This document shows, in pieces, positions 11,948 through 22,883 of a DNA stretch of 64,000 bases. The notes beneath the pieces are model-generated. The model had not been told where the DNA came from, did no database searches, and saw nothing but the letters and a program-made list of their open reading frames with translations. Origin of the DNA: Heliocidaris erythrogramma (lineage: Eukaryota > Echinodermata > Echinoidea > Camarodonta > Echinometridae); assembly GCA_025617745.1 (NCBI GenBank), contig CM046863.1, positions 15,752,875-15,816,874 on the forward strand, read 5' to 3'. Position 1 is the stretch's first letter. Each line of letters starts with the position of its first letter. The position numbers and the translations under genes are program-made.

Positions 11948-12946
11948 AGTCTGCACAAATTGGCGAATCGTCACCTGATCGGGCAGTTTCTCCAATCACC
12001 GCAAGACCGTTGCCCCCACTGCCTGTATGTCACTCAAAATCAGATCAGGGAGAGTCAGATAGGCCAAGTAATATGCCACCTGTAACCGTCTCCCCACCCA
12101 CTCTTCGAAGTAAAAGCAACAAGGTTTGATATATCTATTAACCTCTACACTTTTTTCCATATTAACATCAACTTATTTCAATTCACTGATGTACCTAGAA
12201 TGTTAGGAGATGATGTATTGTATGACCGGCTCCATTGCCATAGACGTACACAACGTAAAATATACTAAGATAAGTTTTAGGTGCCTTTGAGACAAGGCGC
12301 GTTACATGGCAACACCCCAATGCTACATTACTAGAAGAGATGAATCATATTATTAAGTTGGTCAGTTAAATAGAATCACCGGTTGCCTCTGAACATGCTC
12401 ATTGCGGGGTGTATACCATGAACGTGTCTGAAATTCAAATTTGATCTGAGTCTGTTTTAGACACATTTTGCATTATGTTTGTTAATCTGTCGCTGCAATG
12501 GATGTTGCAGGAAAGAACGATTAAACGTTATCATTACACTAACTTATATAAAGTAGCGTTTGATGTCCATCTTCAATTTGTGCCGTACATATTATGTACA
12601 TGCATATTTTTTTTATAACTGTGCTCATCCCGTTCACTGTCATGTTTATGCATCCACGTTTCAGTCTATGACAAGCACATGTGGGACTTATACAAGGTAC
12701 AACAAAGACAATATGGCACCATCAACCTACATGTGTATGAAGCCTCTTTACGAAAACACCGTTAGCATTCCTTATAATGATCCATTCGAACACTACATGA
12801 ATTATGTGAAAGAGCTCCAGGGGCAAGAACAACTCGAGAAGAACGAGCCTAATGACAATTTTCCTTACGAAGAGATGTCTTCCAGTAATAAAGGGGATTC
12901 AGTAAGCCGTGATAGACCTCAGAGCATAGTGACGACATACTTGTAG
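11948..12946 (+). CDS. 3' end of an unrecognised spliced gene; probable signalling tail
   Basis: Two exons fit in phase: 11948-12123 after a TGTGTGTAG acceptor, and 12665-12946 after CACGTTTCAG, ending in TAG. Both sides of the 541-base intron are phase 0. The donor, AAG then GTTTGA, is weak. The encoded tail has a proline-rich ARPLPPLPV segment, an SH3-ligand type sequence, and a series of Tyr motifs in the last exon: YMCM and YEEM (YxxM, as bound by PI3-kinase SH2 domains), YENT (YxN, as bound by Grb2-type SH2 domains), YNDP and YMNY. It is hydrophilic, with no membrane segment in these exons. This suggests the cytoplasmic end of a receptor or adaptor. Upstream exons are not identified, and no family is recognised. 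Confidence 0.55.
12124..12664 (+). other. Predicted intron of the 12-kb gene
   Basis: Starts GTTTGATA and ends CCACGTTTCAG. The T at +3 is unusual for a donor; the acceptor is good. It holds no other feature I can identify. Confidence 0.45.
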
Positions 12947-12989
12947 AATGATGTAACCACAATCAATGCTGGCACTTATTTTAAGGCAG

Positions 12990-13009
12990 GTGTCCCCCCC
13001 CCCCCCCCC
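12990..13009. repeat. (C)n homopolymer tract
   Basis: About 18 C bases just downstream of the stop codon of the 12-kb gene. It is one of about twenty such tracts in the window. Confidence 0.9.
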
Positions 13010-13408
13010 CACCCTACTAAAAATGAACTTTCTTTTTCTTAGTACAGAAATTTTGAAGACATAATCGCTCCATAGCAAAAATATAAGGGCCTTGTTAATA
13101 TTGGGAATAGGTTTGTAGCTAAAAAAATAGATAATCAAGAGTACGATGTGTGATTTTGCCATCATCGTGACAACTGCGTACGTCTTCTAGATTATTTAGA
13201 TAGTATTGTAAGATAATCATATTTTCATTTTGAACTTGTTATTGATTTACACGTGGTATTTCTGTATGTTATTATAAATGTACATACATTTTTAATACCT
13301 TATGCAAATATTATCTAAAAAAGATGCATCTTCCTCCTTTAAACAGTTTGATATGAGTATCATTAATCTTTTCTCGAAAGTAAAACCTTCAAGTAGTTTA
13401 TACACAGT

Positions 13409-13427
13409 ACACACACACACACACACT

Positions 13428-13486
<59 letters not shown>

Positions 13487-13489
13487 CAG
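13409..13489. repeat. (CA)n then (TA)n compound microsatellite
   Basis: ACACAC repeats with one CTC interruption run into TATATA repeats interrupted by AAATA. It sits directly beside the hammerhead-bearing remnant. Confidence 0.95.
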
Positions 13490-13499
13490 TAAATGTATT

Positions 13500-13800
13500 T
13501 TAACCTGCAAATTACTGACAGTGCTCAACTAGGGGAGCTATAGTGTAATATAAATATAGGTTAGAGCTGTTCAACTTTTATTCAGTTGAACAGACTGTTT
13601 CACCCGAAGGCTCATCAGCAACTGAATCAAACTTTTTACAAGCTATAATGAGTTAAATACAGCATAAAGACACTTTACGCATATGCAGTCGAGTATGCGA
13701 AGGAGGGGACGATTATAACTGGCAATACAATTGTTTAGCCAATAACAATAGTGTCCAGTCAGCATTGTGCCTAAGAGGCTTAAAGTGGTGGGTTACCAGT
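13500..13800 (-). mobile_element. Probable solo Penelope-type terminal repeat around the hammerhead
   Basis: On the minus strand, sequence upstream of the ribozyme (13628-13800) has no stop-free frame that I trust. Downstream of it is a strong hairpin, CTGTTCAACT with AGTTGAACAG, that overlaps stem I sequence (13566-13592). The left side ends at the CA/TA microsatellite. The boundaries are guesses. Confidence 0.4.
13580..13627 (-). ncRNA. Hammerhead ribozyme, compact Penelope/retrozyme type
   Basis: Read on the minus strand from 13627 to 13580, 48 nt. Stem I 5' half is ATTCAGTTG, paired perfectly over 9 bp with CAACTGAAT at the 3' end. The core CTGATGA is canonical. Stem II is GCC-TTCG-GGT with a UUCG tetraloop. 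GAA follows, then a 4-bp stem III (ACAG/CTGT) with a single-base loop, then the cleavage site GUU before stem I closes. All invariant core residues are present. A stem III too small for a stable monomer is typical of hammerheads in Penelope-like elements and retrozymes, which act as dimers. Flanking sequence at 13500-13800 is probably the rest of a solo terminal repeat, since no coding part is adjacent. Cleavage activity is inferred only. Confidence 0.85.
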
Positions 13801-13979
13801 ATTGTTGCAGGGCGGGGGGGGGGGGGCGGGGGCGGGGGCAGGTGATATTAACCATATTCGGAAAGTAGAAACTTTTTCTTATGTCTCCATGTTGAAATTA
13901 GTTCAGTTCTAGAGTTCAATGTTGCAGATTTCTTGGCTGTGATTATGTAGTACTTCTCCCACAAGCAAAGGTTTCCCTT

Positions 13980-14025
13980 CATCTCTCCCCCCCCCCCCCC
14001 CCCCCCCCCCTCTCTCTCTCTCTGT
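13980..14025. repeat. (C)n(TC)n compound microsatellite
   Basis: About 25 C bases followed by eight TC units. The same C-then-TC arrangement recurs at 42867-42898. Confidence 0.95.
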
Positions 14026-16127
14026 TTTTAAGAAGTTTGTGCAAGTATCTCCCGTCCGTGTTGTCTTCGGCATTTATGCAGGACATGGGGGAATGGAGTG
14101 GTTTACAAATCCCCTAGAAGATGACAATGAGGCCATCCCAAAGATCCTATTTATCACAATAGACGTAATCCATAGTGTTAGTGACATCAAGATAAGCAAA
14201 AAAACAAAACAAAACAAAACAAAAAACAATCCCAAGTGAAAAGAATATGTCTGCAAATACGACATAAATCATTCTTCCCCATTGTGCCTGAGGTGCATAC
14301 GATTCTAATTTTGCTAGTATTTTATATTTATTTCATTTTATTTTTATTTGTTTGTACAATGGATATGTGATGTGAATATGTCACTGCATAGTTATAGACA
14401 CTTCGCAACCAATAATTACACATAGTGACAAAGATGGCATTGATGTATATTCACCCCCTCCCCTCCCCCCGTTTAGCAATGTGAGTGTTTATTGCCTGTG
14501 TCGAAACCTAAAGCACTTCATCAAGTAGACAAGACTAGTTTTCGTTTTTGATCTACTTAGAATTTCAAGTGGCTAATGACGGAAGATCTGCATTTGAGTA
14601 TGTCTTTTGATTAATATTGTGTTATTATAGGGAGACTTTAATACGTGCTAATACTGTAAAATATAACAAACACCTATATAATGAATTGCCATATATAATG
14701 ACATTTCTGTGGCAAGTAGCATGATTTTGAAAATATTGTTGCAAACCATATTTATGGACAAAGAGCTCTTACAAAATGTCACTGAGAACCGGAAGTATTT
14801 TTTTGAATTGGTAAACCAGTACAGTAATATTAATAATGTTATTTCAAATACAGGAAGAATATTCATTAAACAATGGTAAAAGTATAATCTCTTTATTTTA
14901 ACCTCACCGTTAACATGAAAGGAGGGGATGTATTTCAGAAGACTGACTCTTCATGAAAGTACGTTAAGTGTTATCAGTTAAAAGTTTAATTCAATAAAAA
15001 AATGAAATGAAGCAGATAAAATCCTTGGATATTGCGACTTGAGAGTAATGATATTGATACTGCGAAAGCAACTTGGTAAGACAAATCACCCAACGATAAT
15101 TAGCTATTTTTAAAAAAATGTGATAACGAAAGTGAAATTATATGTGTAATTTACTGGTTTATGGTATGAGAAGAATTTGTCAGTATCTTCTTTCGTATCA
15201 ATTCATCATTAATTGTTAATTGATACCCCGTCTTTAACCTTTTGTTGCAAATGGTCTTTCTTTGTGTTTGACCTATTCTAGGCCATGACGTTTCTTTTAT
15301 GACAGCTCGAAGAGCTTTATTGATATATGATATTCAACTCTCATTTTACTTTTTGTTTTCACATAATACTAAAAGTCTTTTTATTTATCCACTGTGCAAA
15401 TGAAACTCTTTCCAGTTTGTATTCGTCATGTACGATTGAAGGCTGTATTTTGTCAATTTGGAAATAAAGATGCTGTGGAAAATAATCGAATAAATAACGT
15501 TCACCTTCTTCTTTTCATCCTCATCTTGTCTATTTGGATCCATTTTATATGTTTCAGTGCGTTTCATTAAAGTTTGTAACTTTGTGTTAATGGACTTATA
15601 CGAAACGACGTCATGTTTTACCCAGTTAAAGCAAACCAAAATGATTATTGATACGGTTAGGCATATACGAAAAGCGGTTCCAGGATTTTGTGAAGGAAAG
15701 GTCAGGTAAGAAATAATAAAAAAAAAGGAATCAGTGATTTGGGGTGTTTTAAACAAAAAAAAAAAAAAGTCTTCAGCGTTTGGGGGAGTCTTTTTATTCC
15801 AAAATACTAATTTAAAAATAAAGGTTTGCCGATAGATGGGGCTATATCACTGTACAACATACAGCCAGTTACCAACTTCTCTGTACTTTTTTCGTTGATT
15901 CCCCGCTGATGATTTTGTTGGTTAAAAAAGAAAGACAGGCAAAATAGAATCCCATGAGATAAATGATGCATAATTATATTTCAACGCTGTCTTGTTTATA
16001 ACATAGGTTTAAAGGAATTAATAATACTTAATGGAATAATCATGGTTTTTATCAGGCCCAGAGAGTAAGATAAGTCCAAATTGAAATTTGTAGGGTCTTT
16101 GTTTAATAAAAATAATGGTGGCTTCTT
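14026..16127. other. Stretch with no recognised gene
   Basis: Only AT-rich sequence and short open frames. A minus-strand 123-codon frame at 15385-15756 has one hydrophobic stretch and a stop overlapping AATAAA, but no motif and no splice support. Confidence 0.4.
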
Positions 16128-16345
16128 GTATAGCACTCAGGTCCGTACCGACGTGACGCTCATGTTGGTCCAATATTAGTACCCCAGTCATCGTCGAGCG
16201 GCCAATTATCTAGCATATCGGTTACCCATTTACACCGGCGGGTGGAGAGTGGCCAAATGACGTTAGTGCCGGTTTGGGATTCCAACTCTCAACCCTTCGA
16301 TTGTTGCGAGTCAGGTGAATGAACCACTATCCAACAAAACCTCCA
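16128..16345 (-). repeat. Probable tRNA-derived SINE remnant
   Basis: On the minus strand, starting near 16340, TGGATAGTGGTTCATTCAC resembles a pol III A box. GAGTTGGAATCCC, 35-40 bases on, resembles a B box. A GC-richer body follows, with GGCCACTCTCCACCCGCCGG and GTAAATGGGTAACC. The head and body layout fits a SINE. I see no clear tail or target duplication. Confidence 0.4.
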
Positions 16346-17473
16346 CACATTAAAGGGAAATTAACCTCAGCGTATGAATTAGCTTATTTTGAATGGTGTA
16401 GTATATGCCTCTTATTTGATACATGCAATTTCATGTAAAAACACAGGATATAGATATAAATCACTATTTTCCAGTCAAGTTATCGTCTGCTAGCAATAAT
16501 AAGGGGGCTGCCATTACTTTATGTGTACACGAACATATTTTTCATCCCAAGTAAAATTTCCTTCATCGTTAACTTGTAATTGATTTTTAGAGGACAAATA
16601 TATATTAGATAAAGTCACATATTCTGAAATGTAAGTTTAGTTTTATATATTTTTTAAAAGGTCTTAATTTGTTCATAAAAAATATACTTCATAAAAAATA
16701 TACGTCAAGGACGGAGAATTGACGTCAAGGACGGAGACAATCGTAACAATACCAAAACAAAGCGAGGAATCTGCTTTACAGGATGGCTATTAGAACTCAT
16801 GGGTCGTCAATTATCTAGGCCCATGGCCAATAACAATCGTAATACAATCAGAACAAAGCGACGTATCTGTTGTAAAGGTAGGCTATTATCAATGCATATG
16901 GTACCTAATGATCCGTGTCATGCACAAAATGGCAGCCTCCATGGAAAGACGTAGCAGACAATAGGTGCATCTAGAATATCACGTGGGGTTAATTGTCCTT
17001 TAACGCAAAGTACCTCCTAAACTATAGCAGTTTTATTGGAAGTAGGCCGGACTGCTAAGTTTTGACTCGGGCCGCTTGGGGAATGATTTGTCCAGGCTGG
17101 ATATATCAAATCTATATAGAAAGAAAGAAAAAATAGGTAAGGATGGTAAAGGGCAAGCCGCAAGATGCATTGTCCCATTCATAAATTATGTTCATTGAGA
17201 GAGAACATTCGTGCATTGAAGAACATATATTTTTTGTTCTTAAGTTTTTATTAATCTACAAAAATTATTATAATTATGGGAGAGGCAACCCTGCCCAAGA
17301 TCCTGGACAGTGTAATGGTCCTATATTCTGTACGATCTATCACTTTTCATTCAGATTTCAGATCAATTCGTGCTTTATGTACACACTTTTTGGTCTTTCA
17401 TCTTCTCCCCCTTTTTTCAAGATTGAAGGGTATCCACTCCAACACACACCCATAGCTGACGTACATATGCACT

Positions 17474-17477
17474 ATAT

Positions 17478-17510
<33 letters not shown>

Positions 17511-17512
17511 CT
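17474..17512. repeat. (TA)n microsatellite
   Basis: ATATTATATTATATATA repeats of about 35 bases. Confidence 0.9.
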
Positions 17513-17654
17513 AGCAGATGCAGCCCGTGGACATCCACGGCGCTAGCTGTGTTTATGATTAATCACCGTACCGTACCGTGTCACAATAATCAAGTGAATA
17601 AATAAAAAAGTCGGGTAAAGTTATTTTTACCAAGAAGTATTTACAACATGTGCC

Positions 17655-17970
17655 GGGGGGGGGGGGGGACTTCCGGCCGGTGCCCTCCCCACCCCCCTTT
17701 TGGAAGAAAATATGCATTTTGACCATAGACGATCCGCCCTTTTGTCGATTGCGCCCCCGCCCCCTTTTAGAATTAAACCTTCTTTTTTTTTGCTTGTCAG
17801 AGAATTATGGAGGGACCCCCCATAACCGACCCCTCCTGAGCGAATTTTGTAAGTTTGACGAAAAAAATATTCTCGCCCCCCCCCCCCCCCCCCCACGTCT
17901 GCTTTTTCCAAAAGTTGACAAACCTGCACTTGTGTTCCCGCCTAATACTAAATTCTGGATCCGCCCCTGA
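17655..17970. repeat. C/G-rich degenerate repeat
   Basis: It starts with a G run, contains several C runs (longest 17877-17894) and ends with CTGGATCCGCCCCTG at 17955-17969. The end resembles the CAGGGGCGGATCCAG type of terminal repeat of hAT-like MITEs, but I could not find the other end, so the boundaries are unsure. Confidence 0.3.
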
Positions 17971-19033
17971 TCATGTGAGTATGTCTTATTTATCCAAAGC
18001 TTCCATGAGTTCTGAAGAAAATGCATTTTCATCTTGATGAAAATTATGGATAATGGATATAATAATGTTCGAGTAGAATATTGATGCATAGACCTAGAGG
18101 GAGCGATTTGATCTTGCCCTGTTTCTGAATTTGTCATTTTATTTTCAGGGGGATTATGGCACCCTATGATGGGTCTTGGGAGGACCGACGGATTGACTTT
18201 CCCCTACTCTCCCCCCCCCCCCCCCCCATTTCCTTGGTCATCCCATCACCCCCAGCGCGAGGGGAGAAGGGATTAATATCATTATACGTATTCATATCAT
18301 AGTGGAAATATTTTCGAAGGAATTTTCTTCTTATCAGATTTTCTGATAAAGTGTCAAATTAGGGTCTGTGCTTGCAGACTATACTGTACCGGTAGCGAAC
18401 GTCGTGAAACCATAGTGTACACTAAACTGTGTAAACTTTCATAGAAGATTTCTTTTTAAAAATACAGACACGTACTTGTAATTCACTTAAAATCTCAATT
18501 TGCTTGAATTATTATAGGCTATACATGTATAATATACAGGTATAACTGAAATTATACTTTCAAATACTACTGTCCCCCTTATGAGTAATTTTTTTTCCGC
18601 TGAAAGAAGAAATTGTAAATGATAAAAAGGAGAAATAAAGAAAAATGAAATGTGTGTGTGAGAGAGAGAGAGAGAGATAAAACACAATACCTCAAGTTCC
18701 AGCCTCACGCCCCCCCCCCCCCCCCCTCCCTCATCCTAATTTTTGAGCCCTCTTTATTTGCACCACTGGGCCCTGGCGTGTGTATTTTCGATACTCTTTT
18801 TTCTTGATAGTAGACTTGTACGACTTTATAACAAAATCCGTAATTCGTCGCTCTGTGACATAATAGATCTATTGCTTTTCCTGAGACCATTGGTATTCAC
18901 TTTGTTTTCGTTACCGCAAGGGCCCGATCGGTCTAGCTATACCAACACAAACTTCTTTTTAAATCACATTTGACAACTTCCCGCTTTAGTATTATCATTT
19001 CCATAAAGAAAGTAAATGTGAGAAAATTACAAT
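17971..19033. other. Stretch with no recognised gene, several C tracts
   Basis: It holds (C)n at 18208-18227 and 18711-18726, and (AG)n at 18655-18677. No coding signal. Confidence 0.5.
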
Positions 19034-19104
19034 GCCTCGACCGCGATTCGAACCCAGTACCCAGGATTACATGATCAGTGCTCTACCAAGTGAGCTATCC
19101 GGGC
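19034..19104 (-). repeat. tRNA-like sequence (decayed tRNA or SINE head)
   Basis: On the minus strand the D-arm region TAGCTCACTTGGTAGAGCA and the T-arm GGTTCGAATC are clear pol III A and B boxes. The acceptor stem pairs at only 5 of 7 positions, and the anticodon stem does not close well. The loop region GATCATGTAATCC looks like a worn tRNA-Thr(TGT). I call it a tRNA pseudogene or SINE head rather than a working tRNA. Confidence 0.55.
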
Positions 19105-20919
19105 TCCCGTCGAAGCAAAGTAACAATCTCACATAATTATAGCCCCTCTCTTTCCAATGCATACGCTATATAATGGCCTACCAATTATGAGACAGGTCTT
19201 CCGTCTAAAAGGATAACATAACTATATTAATTGGGTGATATCATTTTGTCTTACTGTGTTTCGTTGTTAAGAAATTCTATTGTAAAAATTTTGATTGGCC
19301 CGGGAATTAGGGCCAATGGCAATGGGGGGGGGGGGGGGGGCAACGGGGCCCGTGTCCCTGCGATCAAGCGGCACTTGAAGGCCAGGCCAGGCGCAACAGA
19401 CGTAAAAGAGAGAAACAGTAAGTGAGGTAGAGCAATTATGAACCTTAAGGATTATGTGCCCCAAGAGTTCATTCCAAACCCCTGGAGGTTTAAAATGCAA
19501 AAATTTCAGTTCGATCATTATTAATTTGCTCTGGTCACATTTTTATTTATTTTTATTATAAAAAGTTGTTTTTGAAGATCTCATGATACAAAGCCCTGTC
19601 ATTAGAAATAATATAATAATAATAAGTATACATTAATAGAGTGAAACAAACTTGCTTTGCTTGATGTCTTTGTTCCCGTTGTTGTTGGCTCTCTCCTTTT
19701 TTTTTTTTTTTTTTTTTTTTGCAGTTTGTATCGTGTTGGACTGACCTGGTTCAATGAACTATGAAACCGTTGGTGCGCATCGCTTATTCCGCTGTTGATG
19801 TCTACTCAATCTTGCAGCTTAGATCGCTCGTCGGTTTTCGGATTCTTGAATCAGGTTGGTCCTTGCACGGTGTAATAAAAAAATATATATTCTGCTGAGT
19901 GACGTGAGCCTTAATTCCTGACGTGAAGAGTTTTAAAATCAATACGTTTGTTTTGTCGTCTTTAATACATTTGGTTCACCATTTGAATCTGAATTGTTAA
20001 AAATTCAGCTGAATGTACTTTTGCGGTTACTCAGAAGTTTATGGGCGCCGTTCCTGTTTGTCTGCATAATCCTTAGTGAATACATTGGTTTTCTATCTCA
20101 TTATAACAGACTCAAGTCATAATAATGTATTTTTTTTTATTTTCTAATTAAAAAAGAATCATATATTAATGATTCAATATTACCATAACACATATGTGAC
20201 CAGCTCCAGCGAAACGTGGCACTTGTCGGTAAAATTCAAATATGAGATTTGTATATCATTCTAAAGAATACCTCATGAGCTTTCATTCGATGTATCATTT
20301 GTGAAAATTGGTAGGTTCTTGACAAGGTTATGAATATTTATATTTTGATGATGCAATACTTTTGTACTTTTGTACAGGAATCTTCCATCAATATGCAAAT
20401 TATCTCAATTTCTTAATTGCCTCTCCTTTGCCCTCTCATTGGTTAATGAGTCACACTATTGATATCATGAATGGTGATTTTCACTCTGTGTCATTTCTAA
20501 TTTCTTCGTTGCTCTATCTTGCAAATTTGTCCACAAAAAAAAAAGAATCACTAAATAAATATATATTTATTTTTTCAAAAAGTCATGGCAAACATGAAAC
20601 GAGCATAAAAAAAATGATTCGTTATTCAACAGTTGTGACCATCACTACAGACTAGTGATAACATGAATTGTACTCAAATCCATCTTCTCGAAAATATATG
20701 TATGTATATGTATATATATTTTATGTATCTTTTTTTTTTTATACGGGGAGGGGGTTGCATGTGCTTTTTTTTATTTGTTTTTTATTTTATTCTCTTGGAA
20801 GTTATTAGCTGTGCTACAATTATTTTTAAAATTTTTTTCGTCTTTTTTGGTTTCACCTTATTACAATGTCATATTTTTTTTCCCCTCAAATTCACTACAT
20901 ACTCAAATTTCTAGTGGGC
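19105..20919. other. Stretch with no recognised gene
   Basis: It contains a (G)n tract at 19324-19340 and a (T)n tract at 19697-19720. A segment at 20191-20215 begins ATATGTGACCAGCTCC, a motif repeated at 25374-25388. No coding evidence. Confidence 0.45.
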
Positions 20920-21210
20920 AGTCGCAACTACCATGCCGTATTTCGTATGTAGTCGTAGTCTCGTCATATTTCAACGCTTATTTACGCCAACAGAGACACT
21001 TTTTATGTTGTTTTCAGGCTTGTTTTATGTTGTTATCATGTTTGTCTCATGTTCCTTTTGTGTTTGTTGTTTTACTTCTGTTTCTATTAGCTGCATGTTC
21101 CTGCTTCAATACTTACGCTTACTTAACCTTACACGGCAAAGTGTGCTCTTGAATGGAGATAGCGCCAGTACCTTAGTTTATAATGTCGTTTTGTTATTAC
21201 TTATTCTTTT

Positions 21211-22869
21211 TTGGGAATTTCCTTTGTCAACATGATGAACTTCAATACGTCTTTTGATTCCCTCATTAATGACGACCTATTTAATTTGTTAAGACCAGAT
21301 AATTCTGATGATAGCACTCATATTACATATAAATATGATTCTACTGCAGATAATATGAATACATCCTCTGATGAACTTAATCTTGATGATAGTGACCCAG
21401 CCCAAGGTGCTCTTTCAACATTTATTACAAATAATCAGTTTCATAATATTACCAAAGCTTTTAATATAAATACATTTTCCTTACTACATCTTAATATTAG
21501 AAGTCTGAAAAAGCATTTTGATGAATTACAATTACTTTTAAATAATTCCCCTAATCAACTCTCTATAATCGGTCTAACTGAAACCTGGTTGTCCCGTGAT
21601 GTTAACCAACCCTTTTCTCTCGATAATTACAATCTCATTTTGAATAATAGGCAAGGGAGAGTTGGGGGTAGCGTCTCAATATACTTGCTTAAAAAGTTCA
21701 ATTACATAACTCATAATAATATTTCTGTAAGTAATAACGTTGTAGAATCACTTTTTATTGAGATCATAATTTCTGGGAGAAAGAATATTATAGTTGGCGT
21801 GGTTTATCGTCCCCCAAATTCTAATGTTAACGATTTCCTGGTGTATTTATCTGACTTGTTTCATGATCCCATTTTCATTAACAAAGATTGTTTTATCATG
21901 GGAGATTATAATATAAACTTATTGAATAATGATACTCGCGTTTCTCATGACTTTCTTGAAACATTTTTAGCCACCTCGTTCTTGTCCCTTATCTCTAAAC
22001 CTACCCGTGTCTCAAATAATTCAGGCACCCTTATTGATAACATATTTTCTAACGTCATCCCTCATCCTAACTCGCATATTATTCTTTCTGACATTACAGA
22101 CCACTATCCCATTATGACTTATTATAATATTTCACAATCTGCCTTTAACCCCCGTCCCCATCACCTCCGGCGTAAAGTCACGCATGAAAGTGTTGCTCGT
22201 CTAGGAGCTAGTCTTGAAAACACAAATTGGTCGTCTGTTTATAATGATAATGACGTTGATTCAAGTTATGAGAATTTTTGCCATATCTTAAATGAAAAGC
22301 TAGACAATTGTATTCCTTTACAAAGAGATAACCGCAATAACTACAAGAAATCTCCTAGACTCCCATGGATCAGAAAATCGCTTCTACGCTCAATTAACAA
22401 AAAGAATACTCTATATTATAAATATACATACACTGGTACAGATATATCACGCAAGAAATACACTACATATAAAAATGCTTTACTGTCAATTATTCGTTTT
22501 GAAAAGAAGAAATACTTTGTAAATCGATTAGCATTACATAAACATGACATGCAAGGAACTTGGAAAATTTTAAAACAAGCAATGAATGTATCGAATAATA
22601 ATAGTAATATTACTCAAATAAAATGTAATAATGAATTTATTGAAGACCCTCTCACCATAGCTAATATTTTTAATAATCATTTTACCTCGATTGGAGACAA
22701 CCTTGCGCATAATATTCCTCCATCTAATAAAACTTGTGCAGATTTTTTAGGTCCTCGTATTCCAAATTCCATATTTCTTAATCCAACACACAAATCTGAG
22801 ATTATATCTTTCGTTTCTCACCTACACAATAAGAAAAGCTCTGGATATGATGGGTTTAAAAATTTTTAA
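21211..22869 (+). CDS. LINE copy 3 endonuclease and N-terminal RT
   Basis: A 552-codon frame. The first 80 residues are acidic and unstructured. APE-type endonuclease follows: LNIRSLKKHFDEL near residue 92, LTETWLS (catalytic Glu) near 122, GVVYRPPN near 195, MGDYNIN near 230, TLIDNIFSN near 275 and a SDITDHYP block near 290 (the SDH-like catalytic His). A basic linker (RRKV, KKYFVNR) leads to the start of RT, KKSSGYDG, where a frameshift ends the frame. The protein would nick target DNA and prime reverse transcription. All key endonuclease residues appear intact. The start Met is at 21211, but MMNF at 21232 is equally possible. Confidence 0.85.
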   Translation: MGISFVNMMNFNTSFDSLINDDLFNLLRPDNSDDSTHITYKYDSTADNMNTSSDELNLDDSDPAQGALSTFITNNQFHNITKAFNINTFSLLHLNIRSLKKHFDELQLLLNNSPNQLSIIGLTETWLSRDVNQPFSLDNYNLILNNRQGRVGGSVSIYLLKKFNYITHNNISVSNNVVESLFIEIIISGRKNIIVGVVYRPPNSNVNDFLVYLSDLFHDPIFINKDCFIMGDYNINLLNNDTRVSHDFLETFLATSFLSLISKPTRVSNNSGTLIDNIFSNVIPHPNSHIILSDITDHYPIMTYYNISQSAFNPRPHHLRRKVTHESVARLGASLENTNWSSVYNDNDVDSSYENFCHILNEKLDNCIPLQRDNRNNYKKSPRLPWIRKSLLRSINKKNTLYYKYTYTGTDISRKKYTTYKNALLSIIRFEKKKYFVNRLALHKHDMQGTWKILKQAMNVSNNNSNITQIKCNNEFIEDPLTIANIFNNHFTSIGDNLAHNIPPSNKTCADFLGPRIPNSIFLNPTHKSEIISFVSHLHNKKSSGYDGFKNF

Positions 22870-22883
22870 AACGTATCATTCCT

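Noticed and set aside
15385-15756. Minus-strand 123-codon open frame with a hydrophobic stretch and AATAAA at its stop
   Set aside because: No domain, no splice signals and AT-biased codons; likely chance. Not listed as a gene.
17627-18137. Overlapping Pro- and Gly-rich frames
   Set aside because: They are translations of C/G homopolymer runs.
19034-19104. Functional tRNA gene
   Set aside because: A and B boxes are good, but the acceptor and anticodon stems do not pair properly.
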